Assembly: GCF_932526225.1 (NCBI RefSeq)
Contig: NC_064047.1
Span: forward strand, 1,054,001-1,118,000
Reading direction: 5' to 3'
Source of the DNA: Nematostella vectensis
Lineage: Eukaryota; Cnidaria; Anthozoa; Actiniaria; Edwardsiidae
DNA: 64,000 bases
In this document: positions 1-11,259 of the stretch, piece after piece
Layout: each line of letters begins with the position of its first letter
Numbering within the stretch: position 1 is the stretch's first letter
Program-made: the position numbers and the translations under genes
The notes under the pieces: model-generated
The model's input: the letters and a program-made list of their open reading frames with translations, nothing else
Databases searched by the model: none
Told to the model about the DNA's origin: nothing

Positions 1-3
1 TAG

Positions 4-528
4 ACGCTGTTTACGATCCAGTCGCGAGTGGAACCGTCAGGTCCAGCAAAGTGTCCACAAGTGGGCAACATGTGCAAGTACCGCGTAACCTTCACAAACG
101 TCACACAAGGTAACGCTACCCATAGTAACGCAATAAACTCTTCGCGTGACTTACTATACGAAGTAGACGTGGACACAAATTTATGGATGGTGTCTGGGAA
201 GAACAGTGGTGTCGTCACCTTGGAAACGGTCTATATGGCAACTTGTGACGTCACACTGGACGTAATGCCCCTGGCCGGCGGAAGGTTACCGCTACCGGAA
301 GTAAAACTGAAATGTTATGACAAGACAGAGGGTATCAAGGCGGGAGACCTTGAACATCCGGGATCTGAAAAGAGTGAGGATAAAATTGAACAGAGAAAGA
401 AACCTGAGAAAATTGTACCAAAGGAGCCACCGGTTGTACGGCCTCTTGCTTGCGGCCAAGTGTATAATCACTCGCAAGCCACTCAAGTGCTTGTTTTGCC
501 TGGCAACACAGAGTCCGTGAGTGGGTGA
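4..528 (+). CDS. TRAPPC10: TRAPPC10 homologue, C-terminal exon (partial)
   Basis: Last coding exon of a trafficking protein particle complex subunit 10 homologue, a subunit of the TRAPPII tethering complex acting at the Golgi. The window opens on TAG, read here as the intron acceptor, so the exon probably begins at base 4 in phase 0 and gives 174 residues before TGA at 526-528. Recognition rests on the C-terminal end: a block TLDVMPLAGGRLPLPEVKL followed by a charged linker and then ACGQVYNHSQATQVLVLPG, which matches my memory of the vertebrate C terminus (VTLDVMPL..., PAGQVFNSSSGTQVLVIP). The rest of the gene lies left of the window. The last codons sit inside a direct repeat whose second copy is in the 3' UTR. 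Moderately high confidence; alignment to animal TRAPPC10 would settle it. Confidence 0.75.
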   Translation, partial: TLFTIQSRVEPSGPAKCPQVGNMCKYRVTFTNVTQGNATHSNAINSSRDLLYEVDVDTNLWMVSGKNSGVVTLETVYMATCDVTLDVMPLAGGRLPLPEVKLKCYDKTEGIKAGDLEHPGSEKSEDKIEQRKKPEKIVPKEPPVVRPLACGQVYNHSQATQVLVLPGNTESVSG

Positions 529-645
529 TTGACAGATGTCACACAAGTGCGACAAAAATTGGTGATTGATCAAGTTGTCACACAAAAGCAATTAAAGTGC
601 TTGCTTTGTCTGGCAACACATAATTCGTGAGTGGGTGATTGACAG
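487..645 (+). repeat. Direct repeat across the TRAPPC10 stop codon
   Basis: A segment of about 49 bp at 487-535, which contains the last codons and the stop of TRAPPC10, recurs at 597-645 with a few mismatches, an offset of 110 bp. Both copies include TGGCAACACA and end in GTGAGTGGGTGATTGACAG. The second copy is non-coding 3' UTR. Confidence 0.8.
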
Positions 646-827
646 CTGCTACGCTCATGATAAAAAGTGAGTGGATGTGACGCTTCTCTGTTGTCAATAA
701 GATAAGCGTCGTTAGAAACATAAAACTTTGGTTAAAGGGTCAGCAAGTGTGTTGCGATATTTCGACGGAAATTGGTAAATGACGTATGAAATTATTTCTT
801 CAATTAACTTGTCCAGTTGAAAGCAGT

Positions 828-833
828 AATAAA
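828..833 (+). terminator. Poly(A) signal, TRAPPC10
   Basis: Canonical AATAAA, 300 bp after the TRAPPC10 stop codon and on the same strand. It is the first perfect hexamer after the gene. Confidence 0.55.
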
Positions 834-1619
834 GGTGTTGCTGATAGACTCTTGAATTGCTCAAATACTGGATTTCGCGATACTCTGTCGAGAGTTTTTG
901 GAATACTCAAAACACAAGTAAATCACGGAAGCATCATGTAGCAATAAACACACCACCTAGAACTGTACAAGTATCCAATATTTTTTGATCTCTCACTATC
1001 GACATCCAACTGCAAGATACCACCCCTGGCTTCCGTCGCCAAATTGCAAATAAATAAGAATTTGGAGCCCCTCCCCCTCCCTACTGTTATTGACAGTGCT
1101 GAATAACGTATGCGCATGCGCGTGTTCTGACGAAAACAAACACAATCGTAGTGTGGAATCGTTCGAGTAAAGGTACGAAAGGATGATTTCAGTCGTTGTG
1201 TTGACTAACTGTACAGCATTTAACCATTATGTACAAAAGATGACAGATTTGTTTGATAATGAGGGAGTCATAAAGAAAATTATAGCCTTAGCTTTGCGCT
1301 AGTTTACTTATCGTTCCCCAAAATGTGACAGTTCTCCGATAAAAAGCCGCCATTTTAAAACAAAAAGGCTAGGTTTAACCGCGCGGTACTGGGACTAATC
1401 TTGCGGTTTTCAGCACTGGCAGGAGTTAGCAGAAAATTATCCAGTCAATTATGTTTTTAACAGCCTGCTCACATTTTTTTACATTTTTTTTTCTCTTAAG
1501 TGTACATAATATACATAACTTTATTATGATTATCCGTTTATTTTCTCCCAGCTATTATGTGCAATTTAAAGAAAAAATAACAAAAATATATTTGATTAGT
1601 TTCTATGTTAGAACTTTGT
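834..1619. other. Spacer between two convergent genes
   Basis: AT-rich sequence between the TRAPPC10 poly(A) signal and the minus-strand Cys-loop gene. No exon-like stretch, RNA gene or strong repeat was seen. Confidence 0.5.
1520..1525 (-). terminator. Poly(A) signal for the minus-strand Cys-loop gene
   Basis: TTTATT on the plus strand reads AATAAA on the minus strand, about 95 bp past the stop codon at 1620-1622. A second hexamer lies just beyond it near 1538. Confidence 0.5.
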
Positions 1620-4055
1620 TCAAAACGTTAACTGCTGTAGACAGTCAATATCATCAGCCTTGCATCGCTTAGGGATCTAAAAGAAAAAGAAAAGAGAATT
1701 GTAGGGTCGCAGACGTCTTTGCACATGGTCTAGTTCTTCCCTAGGAAAATCTCTTACATTTTCAGTCGATTTTTGTTCAAACATCCATATTTGTCTCTTA
1801 TTTTCATACAACGGACCCGAAAATCAGGGAGCACGCGAGACCCGTATCTCGTCGCCTGACAGAGAGTGAGAAAGGATGAATTTCCTAGGCTCCAACAATG
1901 CCGTACCAAATTAAGCTAATCCCTAAATTGCATCAGCGTCTACCCACTTTCCCACCTGTAAAATTTCCAAGACCCATAACACCAGTCAACCTAGGCACCC
2001 GGTGAAGATAGAAGATTTCCTACCATTTGGTATCTGACATTGTTTTTCTTCTCGATATTAATTCTGATGCAATACAAGGGGATGAGATGATCCAGGTGTT
2101 CCAAAAAAGGAGGGGGGCGAAACAAGGCGGTGCCGGGTTCATTGTTCTTCCTTGAATTTCCTTATAATTCTTGTTATTTCTAAGCCAAATATCTGAAAAT
2201 AGGGAGGGGGGGTAGCTTGGTCCTCCCCTAGATCCGCCCCTGATTACTATACAAATATCGTTGAAACCAGTTGGATTTTTTATCGGAATTTCCCTGTGCC
2301 TTTTAGCCAAAATTTGCTTGCTCGAATGCTATTTAATAGAGATTTTGGCTTAGCCGAGGTGGTAATTTTGTTACCGTCAGATATCAAATGGTCGGTGCCT
2401 GATGAATAAGGATAACATGATACCCCCCCTCCCTCTCTGCCTTCCGAGATCTTTACCTCGTCGCCTGGTACCCTAAAGCGGCAGAAGAGGTTGTTCGGGT
2501 CGCATTTGCCGGGTTCTCCACCACCCGTCAACTCATCCTCGGGACTCACTTCCGGTATCAGCACTTCCGGGACAACACCCAACGATATGGAACCACTTCC
2601 GGTGTTAGTAAGGGTCAAGTGCTCCTTAAAGTCACGTGTCATTGGACTGGGTTGATTCTCTTTTTTGGTTTTCTGGTAAGAAGATCCTCGTTTGAACGGC
2701 GTTTCATTCTTTGAGCCGTGACGTTTCTTGCCAATCCCGTAACAGAACGGGGACTGGGGCGTTTCCTCGCACGAGAGCATCTGGTTTTCGTACGGCACCT
2801 GACCTTGACCTATCCCCCTTCGACTTGTTTGTTCAGCGTTGCCCTGGTTACCGTCAGTGTAAACGCACTCTCCTGAGCGCTTCCTGCAAACAATATTGCC
2901 GCTTTCAGTGGCGCGGCTACCAAGCCGACGCAGCGTCAGGTGTAACGCGCATCGAAGTCTGTCGCGACCCACTGACCGCTCGCATACTGATCGTGGGCGC
3001 GTATCCTGTGCTTCTTCCTCGTCGACACTTCTGTGATAAAAATACGAAAATATATCAAAATATGATGGATAATTCGCACATTCATTCGAGAATATACGTC
3101 GTTCTAGAACTCATGTTTTGGCATAAGTCCTCTTGAAGAGCCATTTTGCTCTTGGGATGAATGTGAAATTTAAATAAAAAATTAAATAAAAAAAAATAAA
3201 AAACCATTACACACCATAACCATGCTTCAATATTCCACAACTTGGGGTTTGTTTTTTGATTGTAGCTCTTGCAATAAATGTGAAATATTGTTATAAAACA
3301 AAAATCTCATTTTAAGGTACACAGCATAACAATGCTACAATACTCCACAACCGTAGGCTTGTTTTTTTTATAGGCGATTCGCACTAAAAATCATGTGAAC
3401 TTTTGAGTGGTGAATTAAAGACAAGATGAATATAGATATAACAATGCTGCAATACTCCACAACCGTAGGCTTGTTTTTTTTATAGGCGATTCGCACTAAA
3501 AATCATGTGAACTTTTGAGTGGTGAATTAAAGACAAGATGAATATAGAAATGGCTTCAACTCCTACACACCAGAGAGCGACGAAATGTCAAAATCTTTTA
3601 TTTAAAATAAGCAACCCCTTGGTTTATTCGTAATGGCTGGATGAGCCGAAGAAGCACGCGCGAGTTTAAAACCCCAAAGTCACGTATCTTTGGTAAGTCG
3701 CCTAGTACACGGACATATCAAGGCAATCGTGCTCTTCTTCTATATTCGTTTCTTATGCAGGATGTTTAGAAAAAGCTTGCTATTCTATCACAGGAATCCC
3801 GGTAACAATTGATAGGCACAGCAAACCCAACATAGAAAAGAGTACCACAGGGTTCCCACACTCACCTTTTACCAAGTGTCAAGCGACAGAGTGGAACATG
3901 CTGCGGATCGCAATTTGTCTGTCGTCTGTAAACCCGTAAAACGGATTTCTTCTCCTCCGATCGGCCTACCCGCCAGGCGTTATGACACGTGCCATCTTCT
4001 TTTTGTCCGGCCGGACACGGAAACATACCATCTTGGGAGGTCTGCTGGCCATATG
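1620..4055 (-). CDS. Unrecognised secreted-type protein with Cys-Cys loops and dibasic sites, 3' part
   Basis: Three minus-strand exons join in phase. Exon 4055-3866 has a TCTCTTTAACAG acceptor and a GTGAGT donor and ends in phase 2. Exon 3030-2457 has a TTTTTATCACAG acceptor and a GTAAAG donor; it supplies the missing base and stays open for 191 codons. Exon 1676-1620 has a TTTTCTTTTAG acceptor and 18 codons plus TGA. No 5' exon or signal peptide was found. About 272 residues are visible. Cysteines come mainly in pairs 6-10 residues apart: CPAGQKEDGTC, CDPQHVPLC, CRKRSGEC, CEETPQSPFC, CDPNNLFC, CKADDIDC. Several loops are followed by a short tail and basic residues, such as CRLTLGK then R, and CYGIGKKR. 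This recalls a prohormone with amidation and dibasic cleavage sites. An eroded LDL-receptor class A repeat is an alternative for the last two loops. I do not recognise the family. The splice agreement makes a real gene likely; its function is open. Confidence 0.6.
3216..3549 (+). repeat. Three tandem copies of a ~112-bp unit
   Basis: Copies at 3326-3437 and 3438-3549 are almost identical (one difference in the first 20 bases). Both carry CTCCACAACCGTAGGC followed by a T run and TATAGGCGATTCGC. An older, diverged copy lies at about 3216-3325 (ATTCCACAACTTGGGG). The array lies in the intron between two exons of the minus-strand Cys-loop gene. Confidence 0.8.
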
Positions 4056-7000
4056 CTGTTAAAGAGATGGCGCCATTATTATAGGCGCTTCTTTAAACCC
4101 CGGAATCTCTCCCCTAACAATCCGATTTTCTCAAACCCTTAACCCACGCCAAGTGGTACAGCCCCATGAAGGTCTCGGGCTGTTTTGTCCAATCTAGTAG
4201 CCGGTAAATTATGATGTTCCGAGGAAAGGTTTTAAATAGATAGGAGGCGTTAAGGAGAGAGGAGAGCGCATTTTAAACTATAACAATAAATAAAACTCGA
4301 GTGCAGTGGTGTTCTTATTTCAGTCAGGATCACGGCGGTAAATTTTAGTCTGCGTAGCAAGCGTTTCTTGACATTGAGCAAGTCTCACCCAGTAGAAGCC
4401 AAGCTCACATTAAGCAAGAAGGCCATTAAATTTGATTTATATTACTGGAATTCCTATGTCGTTTGTTTTAAGCTGGAAGGGAGTGAAGGGTGGAGGTAGT
4501 ATGTTAGAGAAGGGCGTTTAGTACAAACAAGCAAGCTTGGGGGGGGGGGAGGGGTGGCGTTCATTAGATAGCAGGCTTAGGTCATTCAAACGGTATTTAT
4601 TTCTATCGCCAATTTTTGGATCTGTCATGTGATTTGCTATTGAATTGAACAGATAAGGTTATTATAAAACTCTGTATTAGTTGGTTATTTCCGTCACACA
4701 ATCTGGCTCCCAATATTGAATGAAAACGACAACAAAGGCGTGGCTGACAAGGGCTCATTTCTATGGCAACGGCGGCTCACCTGGATGTGTGGATATTGAC
4801 AAGATTAGTACCGCAACCAGAGCAAGACACGCCATACCTTGGACTCCCTGTTATACAAAACAAAACAAATTTATAAGAAAACAAGTGCAAGGATGGGTTT
4901 CCTGTGAGGACTTGAGCAGGAGGAGGACTAAAAGAGACATGTCTTTTAGATGCGTGCGGAGGCCATTTTCGCCCCAGGCTACACGTCTTTTTAGTATTGT
5001 GTACTGCTCTGCGAACTCATAAGTGTCGTTCACAACTTGCTTTTTTTTTCTTGGAAGTCTACGAGACAATATATTTTCTTTTTCATAGACAGATTTTTCT
5101 GAGAGAATTTGATGTTTTCGTGAGCAGGGTCTAGTCTGATGACTTCCCTTTAGCAGTTAAAAAAAACGCGACGAATAGCATGAGTAGCAAGGTATCACCT
5201 GGTAAGCAGGTGTGTTTTACTTAAAATCGCTTTGCCAGAGAAACAAAGTCGGTTACCCCCATTTTTTATTTTCTCAAATAGTTAAATATATACGGAAAAA
5301 TGATATACCGAAAGAAGAAAAAAAATTGGCTTGTAGAAGTTTGTTTATGTTCTCTTAATAACCGTAAAAATACTAAAAAATGGCGCTTTTTACCGTATAA
5401 ATAATGGCGAAAACAGTGTCTTTTAGTGCGATCTCGTAAATGGGAGATCGGATTTTGGCAGCTCGTATAGGCACTCTTTTTGAAAACTAAGAGTTGGGAT
5501 TTTTCCTCGCGCGATCAGTAAAAACGCGTCAACTCTACGCCCATCTGTTGTGAAAACGAGGTCGGTACCCCCATTTTTTATTACATTTTTTGAAAGCTCT
5601 AACTTCAAAAATGTTTATGCCAAGTTTTAAAAAATTCTGGGTTGTAGAACTATTTCAAGGGAATTACCAGTGTCAGGAACAGATGGGAATAAACTAAGGA
5701 CATTGTTTTTACAATAAAGAACGTAGTTAGAGGAATTACAGGGCAAACGTCCGCGTCCTCGATAGACCGTGAAGCTTGGAGTTTTCACATCGTGGTTGGG
5801 GGAAAAACGGCTGATATCACAGAAAACGCGTTTTCACGTACTGCTATTGAACTCTGAATCAAATTCCATTGTTTTCTGCCGTCATCGTCAAGGTTGCCCA
5901 CGTAGTTGCTTAAGGTCCCTATTGTTTCCCAAAACTGCTGCGCTGCAACGCGCGCTACCGTGGCAACAAAAACAAAGATGATTCAATGTTTTGATTAACA
6001 TGAACTTTATTTTATTTATAACTAGAATATGACATTCTTTCGTTTCCCGGCTTGCACTGAAGCTTTTCTTTCTGGTTGGCTTGTGACGTTCATGTCAATC
6101 ACAATGATTCTCGCAACCTTTTTGCCTACTTTAAACAACTGTCAAGGTGGCCACGATAGCGCGCGTCGAAAAGTGAAGAAGGCCAATCAGGGCGCCATAC
6201 GCTCCCGAGTCCTCCAAAGGCAAACATTTCCATCGGCTTATTCTGAGCTAGTAACTGGGATGTTAATTTTTTCTTGCAGATAGATCGCTGTATTATCAAT
6301 TATAAGAGGTAATTCATCGACATTCTTTAAAGCAACTAACCCTAATAAAACATCAATTAGAGTACTTATCCAATTAGAAAGAGTGCTTTCTATTGGCTCA
6401 CTTTGCCATTATTATCATCAATACTCTTTTTAATGCATCGACAAGCTCTGCTTATGATATATCATCCAGTTAAATGTGTCACGTCTTTTTTTAGAATTAC
6501 TCTCATATATAATGACAGGCTAGCGTCTCACGAGTGAGTTTATTAAGGGCAGATCGTGGGCACTTTTCTCCAATCTGAGAATTCATGCGCGCGAAGCCAA
6601 AAAAAAAAATACTTAACTTGTGCTCAACTAAATTTTCATTAAATCTAGCCTACATTTCAGTCTGATGACTCGAACCGGACTCGTGTTATACCACTCCCCG
6701 CTACTACTTTACTAACACCTTTCCGTCTCCCGTGGCCATATTTTACCCCGTCGTCTTGATTGGGTTCCATCGCGCGTTTATGGATAAAAATACTTTGTTC
6801 ATGATTTTTTATGAAAATATGAGCGGCTATTATTTACAATCTATAAATCCGATAACTCGACACTAGCGTCCCCGCTAGTTCTAACTTATGTTTGTTTCTC
6901 TAAGAGTTTGAGTATGGGGAATCTAAGGTGTTTTCATTTGCGGTGTCTTCTTTTCGCACTCTATGAACCTCGTGTAAATACCTTTCTCGGCTTGGTGTCT

Positions 7001-7439
7001 TTTGCGGTCTTAAAAAAAGGACGTCGATAGAGCTGGAATACTTTAAAACCAACAGTGCAAAAATCGGCCGGCATTGTAGAAACCACCCCGCTCAGCTGAT
7101 CACAAAACAAAGGATAGCATTTGCGGTGTATAAACGGTGGCAGCATTGCTGGGACGTAATGCCGTCTGTTTTGGTCATCAGTTCTGGCGCTACGAGGCAG
7201 TTAAAACACGCATTCGATGACAGTCTGAAGACTCAAGAGTTTTAAAACCACAGGGTCGTAAAATTTAAGGAGAGCTCTATTGCTTGAATTCTTGAACAAA
7301 AAAGTTCTTCTTTATCAAAAATAAAGAAGAACTTATTGCCTCCACAAGAATGTACTGTATATAGCTTCCCCATTCACTTTGCCCATCTTACTTTTCTTTT
7401 TATCTTTCCACTAACCATTTCCCAAGCAAAGAAAAATAA
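4056..7439. other. Gene-poor stretch with dispersed repeats
   Basis: No exon could be supported here, although the missing 5' exons of the minus-strand Cys-loop gene may lie in it. The stretch at 4719-4860 resembles 43950-44030, so it is a dispersed repeat. Segments near 5246 and 5560 share the block TACCCCCATTTTTTATT. Sequence near 6173-6262 resembles 9748-9850 (GAAGGCCAATCA ... TTTCCATYGGCT). A GCTACCGTGGCAAC motif at about 5957-5970 looks like an RFX X-box with one half-site mismatch, but no ciliary gene is next to it. Confidence 0.4.
7302..7334. repeat. Perfect 14-bp hairpin
   Basis: AAGTTCTTCTTTAT at 7302-7315 is followed by a five-base CAAAA loop and its exact reverse complement at 7321-7334. 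It is not attached to any recognised gene. It could be a structured RNA terminus or a transposon remnant. Confidence 0.85.
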
Positions 7440-8180
7440 TACTTTATGGTCCGGAACCTTGAGTGCAACTATCTTAAAGATAAATTATAGTTAACGTCAA
7501 ATGTGAATAGCCAAAAAATGTGCGATTTCCCCTTTACAGTGCAAAAATTAAAAAGATAAAAGAAAATATGATGGTCTTTAACCAACCATTTTTAATATTG
7601 GCTCTGGAGACGTTTTGTTTTAACGCTACGCGATAAGAAATAGAATTAATAGCCAACGCGGTGCGCGCATTTCGCCTTTCCGTAGCCCTTCCAAGCAAAA
7701 AAAGCAGACGACTTCATGGATTGAAAACGGTATTGTGTCTAAAGATTAACGAAGGAGACGTTTTGCTTTGTAAGAAACAGCCAAAACGAGTCAACACATT
7801 CCATCTTCAGCTTCCCCAAGCTAAAAATTAGTTAAAAGTTTTTCTCCTGAACTTCCCCAAGCAAAGATAAGAACATTGATTAATTGAACCGTCATTTTAA
7901 GCATCAAAATATGAGGTAAATGAAAGGTTTTGCTTAAACGCTATAAAAACCAAAACAAATCTGCGCACTTGCTTTTACTAAGAAATAAAAGATAATTAGA
8001 TAAAAGATAAAAAAAATCAGATAAACTTTATTGTAAGCGTCAAGGATAGGTAAAAAAGAGATTTTGGTTTAACGCTATAAGTAATAGCCAATATAAGTGT
8101 GCGCATTTCACATTTGCCTTTCCCGTGCCAAAAAAGAAGAGGAAAGAAAAACATAAAAACACGTTATTGTAAGTGCAAAA
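7440..8180. repeat. Degenerate tandem repeat, ~125-175 bp spacing
   Basis: The motif TTTTGNTTTAACGCTATAA...AATAGCCAA recurs in diverged form near 7495, 7620, 7760, 7935 and 8075. Most copies are followed by GTGCGCATTTCRC and CCAAGCAAAAAAAG-like blocks. This looks like an old, decayed tandem array and no gene is visible in it. Confidence 0.4.
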
Positions 8181-10394
8181 GATAAGTTTCCACCTACCTT
8201 CCCTTCGTGAATCGGCTGCGTCTTGTTCAGCAAATTTCCCCCTTCAGTAATCTGAATTTTATGATTTTTCGGTGTTTTATGCGAGTCTATTTACCTCTTG
8301 TGGCTGACGTCAGCGGTTAATTACACACCCTACCACTTCCCTTTCAGGAAGTCGTAAAACATCGATTAAATAAACCCCAGATTTTTATTCCTACTTGCTT
8401 AATTGAAACGCAAAACGTATCCTGAACGAAGTGACTTGCACGTGCAAAGATTCTATGATAATATTCCTTAGGGATCGACATTGCTTGTTGGAATAAAATG
8501 GATGTTATTTAGAAGTTTGAAACTGGGATGGGAAGGCAAAAAGAATAAGAAAAGAAATCCGGCGCACCTCTCATATACATGTGTATAGCGAACAATAATA
8601 ATAATATAATAAGGCGAGCATGCCGAAAATAAGGGGCCCCGGCGTATTCCTCTAAATCACAACAGTAGCAGTAAAAGTAGCAGTAATACATTCCTAGTGC
8701 TCGCATGATTGCGCCCCTCTTCTTAGCTGTGCTCGCATTGTATAGTATGCTGTGCTTTAATGCTTTTCATCGAGATCAAAGGTGGTTATTTGCTGGATTT
8801 TTTTTGTCTTGCGAACCAGAGAAACGTGTCAAATAGCCAGGCGAAGACAACTTTCACAAAGTGTCACCAAGAAATTAGACCACGCGGACCACACAGTTAA
8901 ACTTGTTTCCTCGTGCACCCGAGGAAACTAAACACCTCATAAATACCTCATATATAATTTGTATCTAATATATTGTGTGGATATGAATGACCTTGGCCTA
9001 CTATGTTATCCAAGGGTAAATCTTGTGTTCTATACGGATATAGCTCGCTTTTCACACTGTGAATTGCGCTAAATGCGAAAAAAAAAAAACTGACGACGGT
9101 CACGTTTTTTGTGTAAGGGTCACGAAATATTTGCGCCAATTGTAAGCACCTTACAATTTGTTTCCTAAAACTTTTTTTGTGGCTTTAAGGGGATGAGCAT
9201 CCAGCGATTCCCGCTCTCTATTAGAAACAATAGGAAAACTTCGGGGAAATTGATAAAAACTTCGGGGAAACTTTTGGGAAATTGATAAAAACTCGGGTAA
9301 CTTCCCGGGAAATTGATAAAAACCTTCGTTATGTTTGTTTTGTTTTAAAATGAAACAGCCCAGTAATGAAGCAAATTGAAGCGTTTATCAAACTATGGCT
9401 TATATATAATGCATATATTCGAAACTAAAAAACGCAGATATGTTAAACAGAAAGTAATTATTTCACCTTCGGGGTTTAAAAAAGTATCCGTTATTGTTGT
9501 CCGCCCACAAAGATGATTAATATTTTCATGAGACAAATAAAATGGGAAAAAATTGGCAGCTGTTTTTATCTCCTTTAATCAAACCCACAGGAATGGAGAA
9601 GGCTGGACTATTTATGTACGCGCTTTCATCGAGAGATCATATGAATTAAGGATCGTTTATGATATTTATTCAATTGTCGTAGGCACATAGCTTTCCATGC
9701 TGGTATTCTGGCTAAGTCATAGATATCATCAGGAAAATAGATTTAAAGAAGGCCAATCACGCCGCCATTCTATGCTCGCACACAATACCGAGTGACTCAA
9801 AGCATCTATTTCCATTGGCTAATTCAAACAACCGAGGAACTTTCAATTAAATATCATTGATAAAGTATCAGACTTCAATCGTGGATGGTCATTTTGAAGT
9901 TTTCTTGAAAATAAACTGGTGTATGTTCAATTTTAAACAATAACAAAGAAGGGACTGATTGGCATTCTTTAAGTAAGGCGTCTGGGGCTTACATGTCATT
10001 TTATTGGAGATTATACGCCTAAAGGAATACATAGTAACCTGCTGCTGGGTATAATGACGATGAACCGTACTGCCTCTTTATTCCCTTGTCATTTGCAAGA
10101 CAAATAATTGTTTAATCCCAAAAACATAAAACAGACATTGTTAAAATAAAAAAACTTGGGCGTGCATTTATCCGCTGAGCCTTTTTTACCTGTTGATGCT
10201 GTGTAGAAATGTCTCGTATTATCTCGGTTTTATAATATGTATGACTCTGATGCTGTTGATGAATTTTACGTTTTGGTTTGGTGTCCACGCAACATTAGCT
10301 CTCTGTTTTTCCGACCGCCTTCAACTCTCCATGGCTTGCAACCTTTGTCCAGTTTCGTAACGACGCCTTGTGGAGTTAAGGGATATATTTACAA
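8181..10394. other. Gene-poor AT-rich stretch
   Basis: No coding exon was found on either strand. A small tandem repeat lies at 9234-9328, with three copies of a GGGAAATTGATAAAAAC unit of about 30 bp. A member of the dispersed family with the GAAGGCCAATCA block lies at 9748-9850. Confidence 0.4.
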
Positions 10395-10527
10395 GGGTCC
10401 GGTTCCTAGAAAGCAGGTTAGTGTAAAACCAGGATTAAATAATAATCTTATCCAATCAAATGTCCCAAAGTATGGCGCTACTTATTCCCCTCTGTTAGCA
10501 CTAACCTGCTTTCTATGAACCAGGCCC
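10395..10527. mobile_element. MITE-like element with ~30-bp terminal inverted repeats
   Basis: The left end (10395-10424, GGGTCCGGTTCCTAGAAAGC onward) and right end (about 10498-10527) are inverted copies with only a few mismatches. The element is about 133 bp and has no coding capacity. No convincing target-site duplication was seen, so the superfamily is unknown. Confidence 0.7.
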
Positions 10528-10902
10528 AAGCTATTGGAGCCAAATCCTATTATATCTAAGAAATAATGTTATACTGTTTCGCATGATCTCCTTAACTTTT
10601 TATTGTACCAGAACACTATTTGATAACTTTATTGTATTAAAATCTCGAGTAATACCATCCTAAAGGCAAAACGTTAAAATTATATAATATTTTTTGAGAA
10701 TTTAATGGAATGGAAGACAAGTTTCTATTTCCGTGCACATCAAGAGCCCACCACCATCATGGATTTTTATGACGCCAGCAAAAGAAAGACGTCCTTCAAT
10801 TAGCTCTCAGTTATTTCAAATAATTTGATGTATTCTGCAACAGTCACACGCGGAACCTTGACTCTAAGTAATTATTAAACATGAGCAGGATCGTTATAGA
10901 GA

Positions 10903-11092
10903 ATCACACGTGCGTAGGGGATGGTGGATGATCACGTGCGTATAAGGATGATCATGTGCGTATATGAGATGATCACGTGCGTATAGTGGATGATCACGCG
11001 AGTGTAGGGGATAATCACGTGCGTATAGAGGATATTCACGTGCGTATAGAGGATGATCACGTGCGTATAGGGGATAACCACGTGCATGCAGG
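10903..11092 (+). repeat. 21-bp minisatellite carrying E-boxes
   Basis: Nine units with core ATCACGTGCGTATAG. CACGTG hexamers lie at 10907, 10933, 10974, 11016, 11037, 11058 and 11079; the units at 10953 and 10995 have CATGTG and CACGCG instead. From 10953 on the spacing is exactly 21 bp, two helical turns, so the palindromes would face the same side of the helix. CACGTG is the core site of Myc/USF/MITF/CLOCK-type bHLH factors. It ends about 30 bp before the large satellite. A regulatory role is inference. Confidence 0.85.
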
Positions 11093-11259
11093 GGTGGTCA
11101 ATAAGAGATTTTGTATGATCGAAGCTGAGCTTAGTCATTGTATCTATATCAAACAATACACCCCTATTGATGGACTCACTCATAGTACCTATATCACAGT
11201 TGTACGCTTCTATTGTTGGGCTCACTCATAGTACCTGTATCACAGCTGTACGCTCCTAG

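Noticed and set aside
2711-3136. 141-codon plus-strand frame
   Set aside because: It is antisense to the better supported minus-strand exon 3030-2457, which has splice sites and matching phases.
4720-5069. Frames on both strands, including a leucine-rich minus-strand start that could be a signal peptide for the Cys-loop gene
   Set aside because: The sequence resembles a dispersed repeat at 43950-44030, and no phase-compatible donor to the exon at 4055 was found.
6655-6700. GGTTCGAGTC on the minus strand as a tRNA T-arm/B-box
   Set aside because: No matching A-box, anticodon arm or acceptor stem could be built around it.
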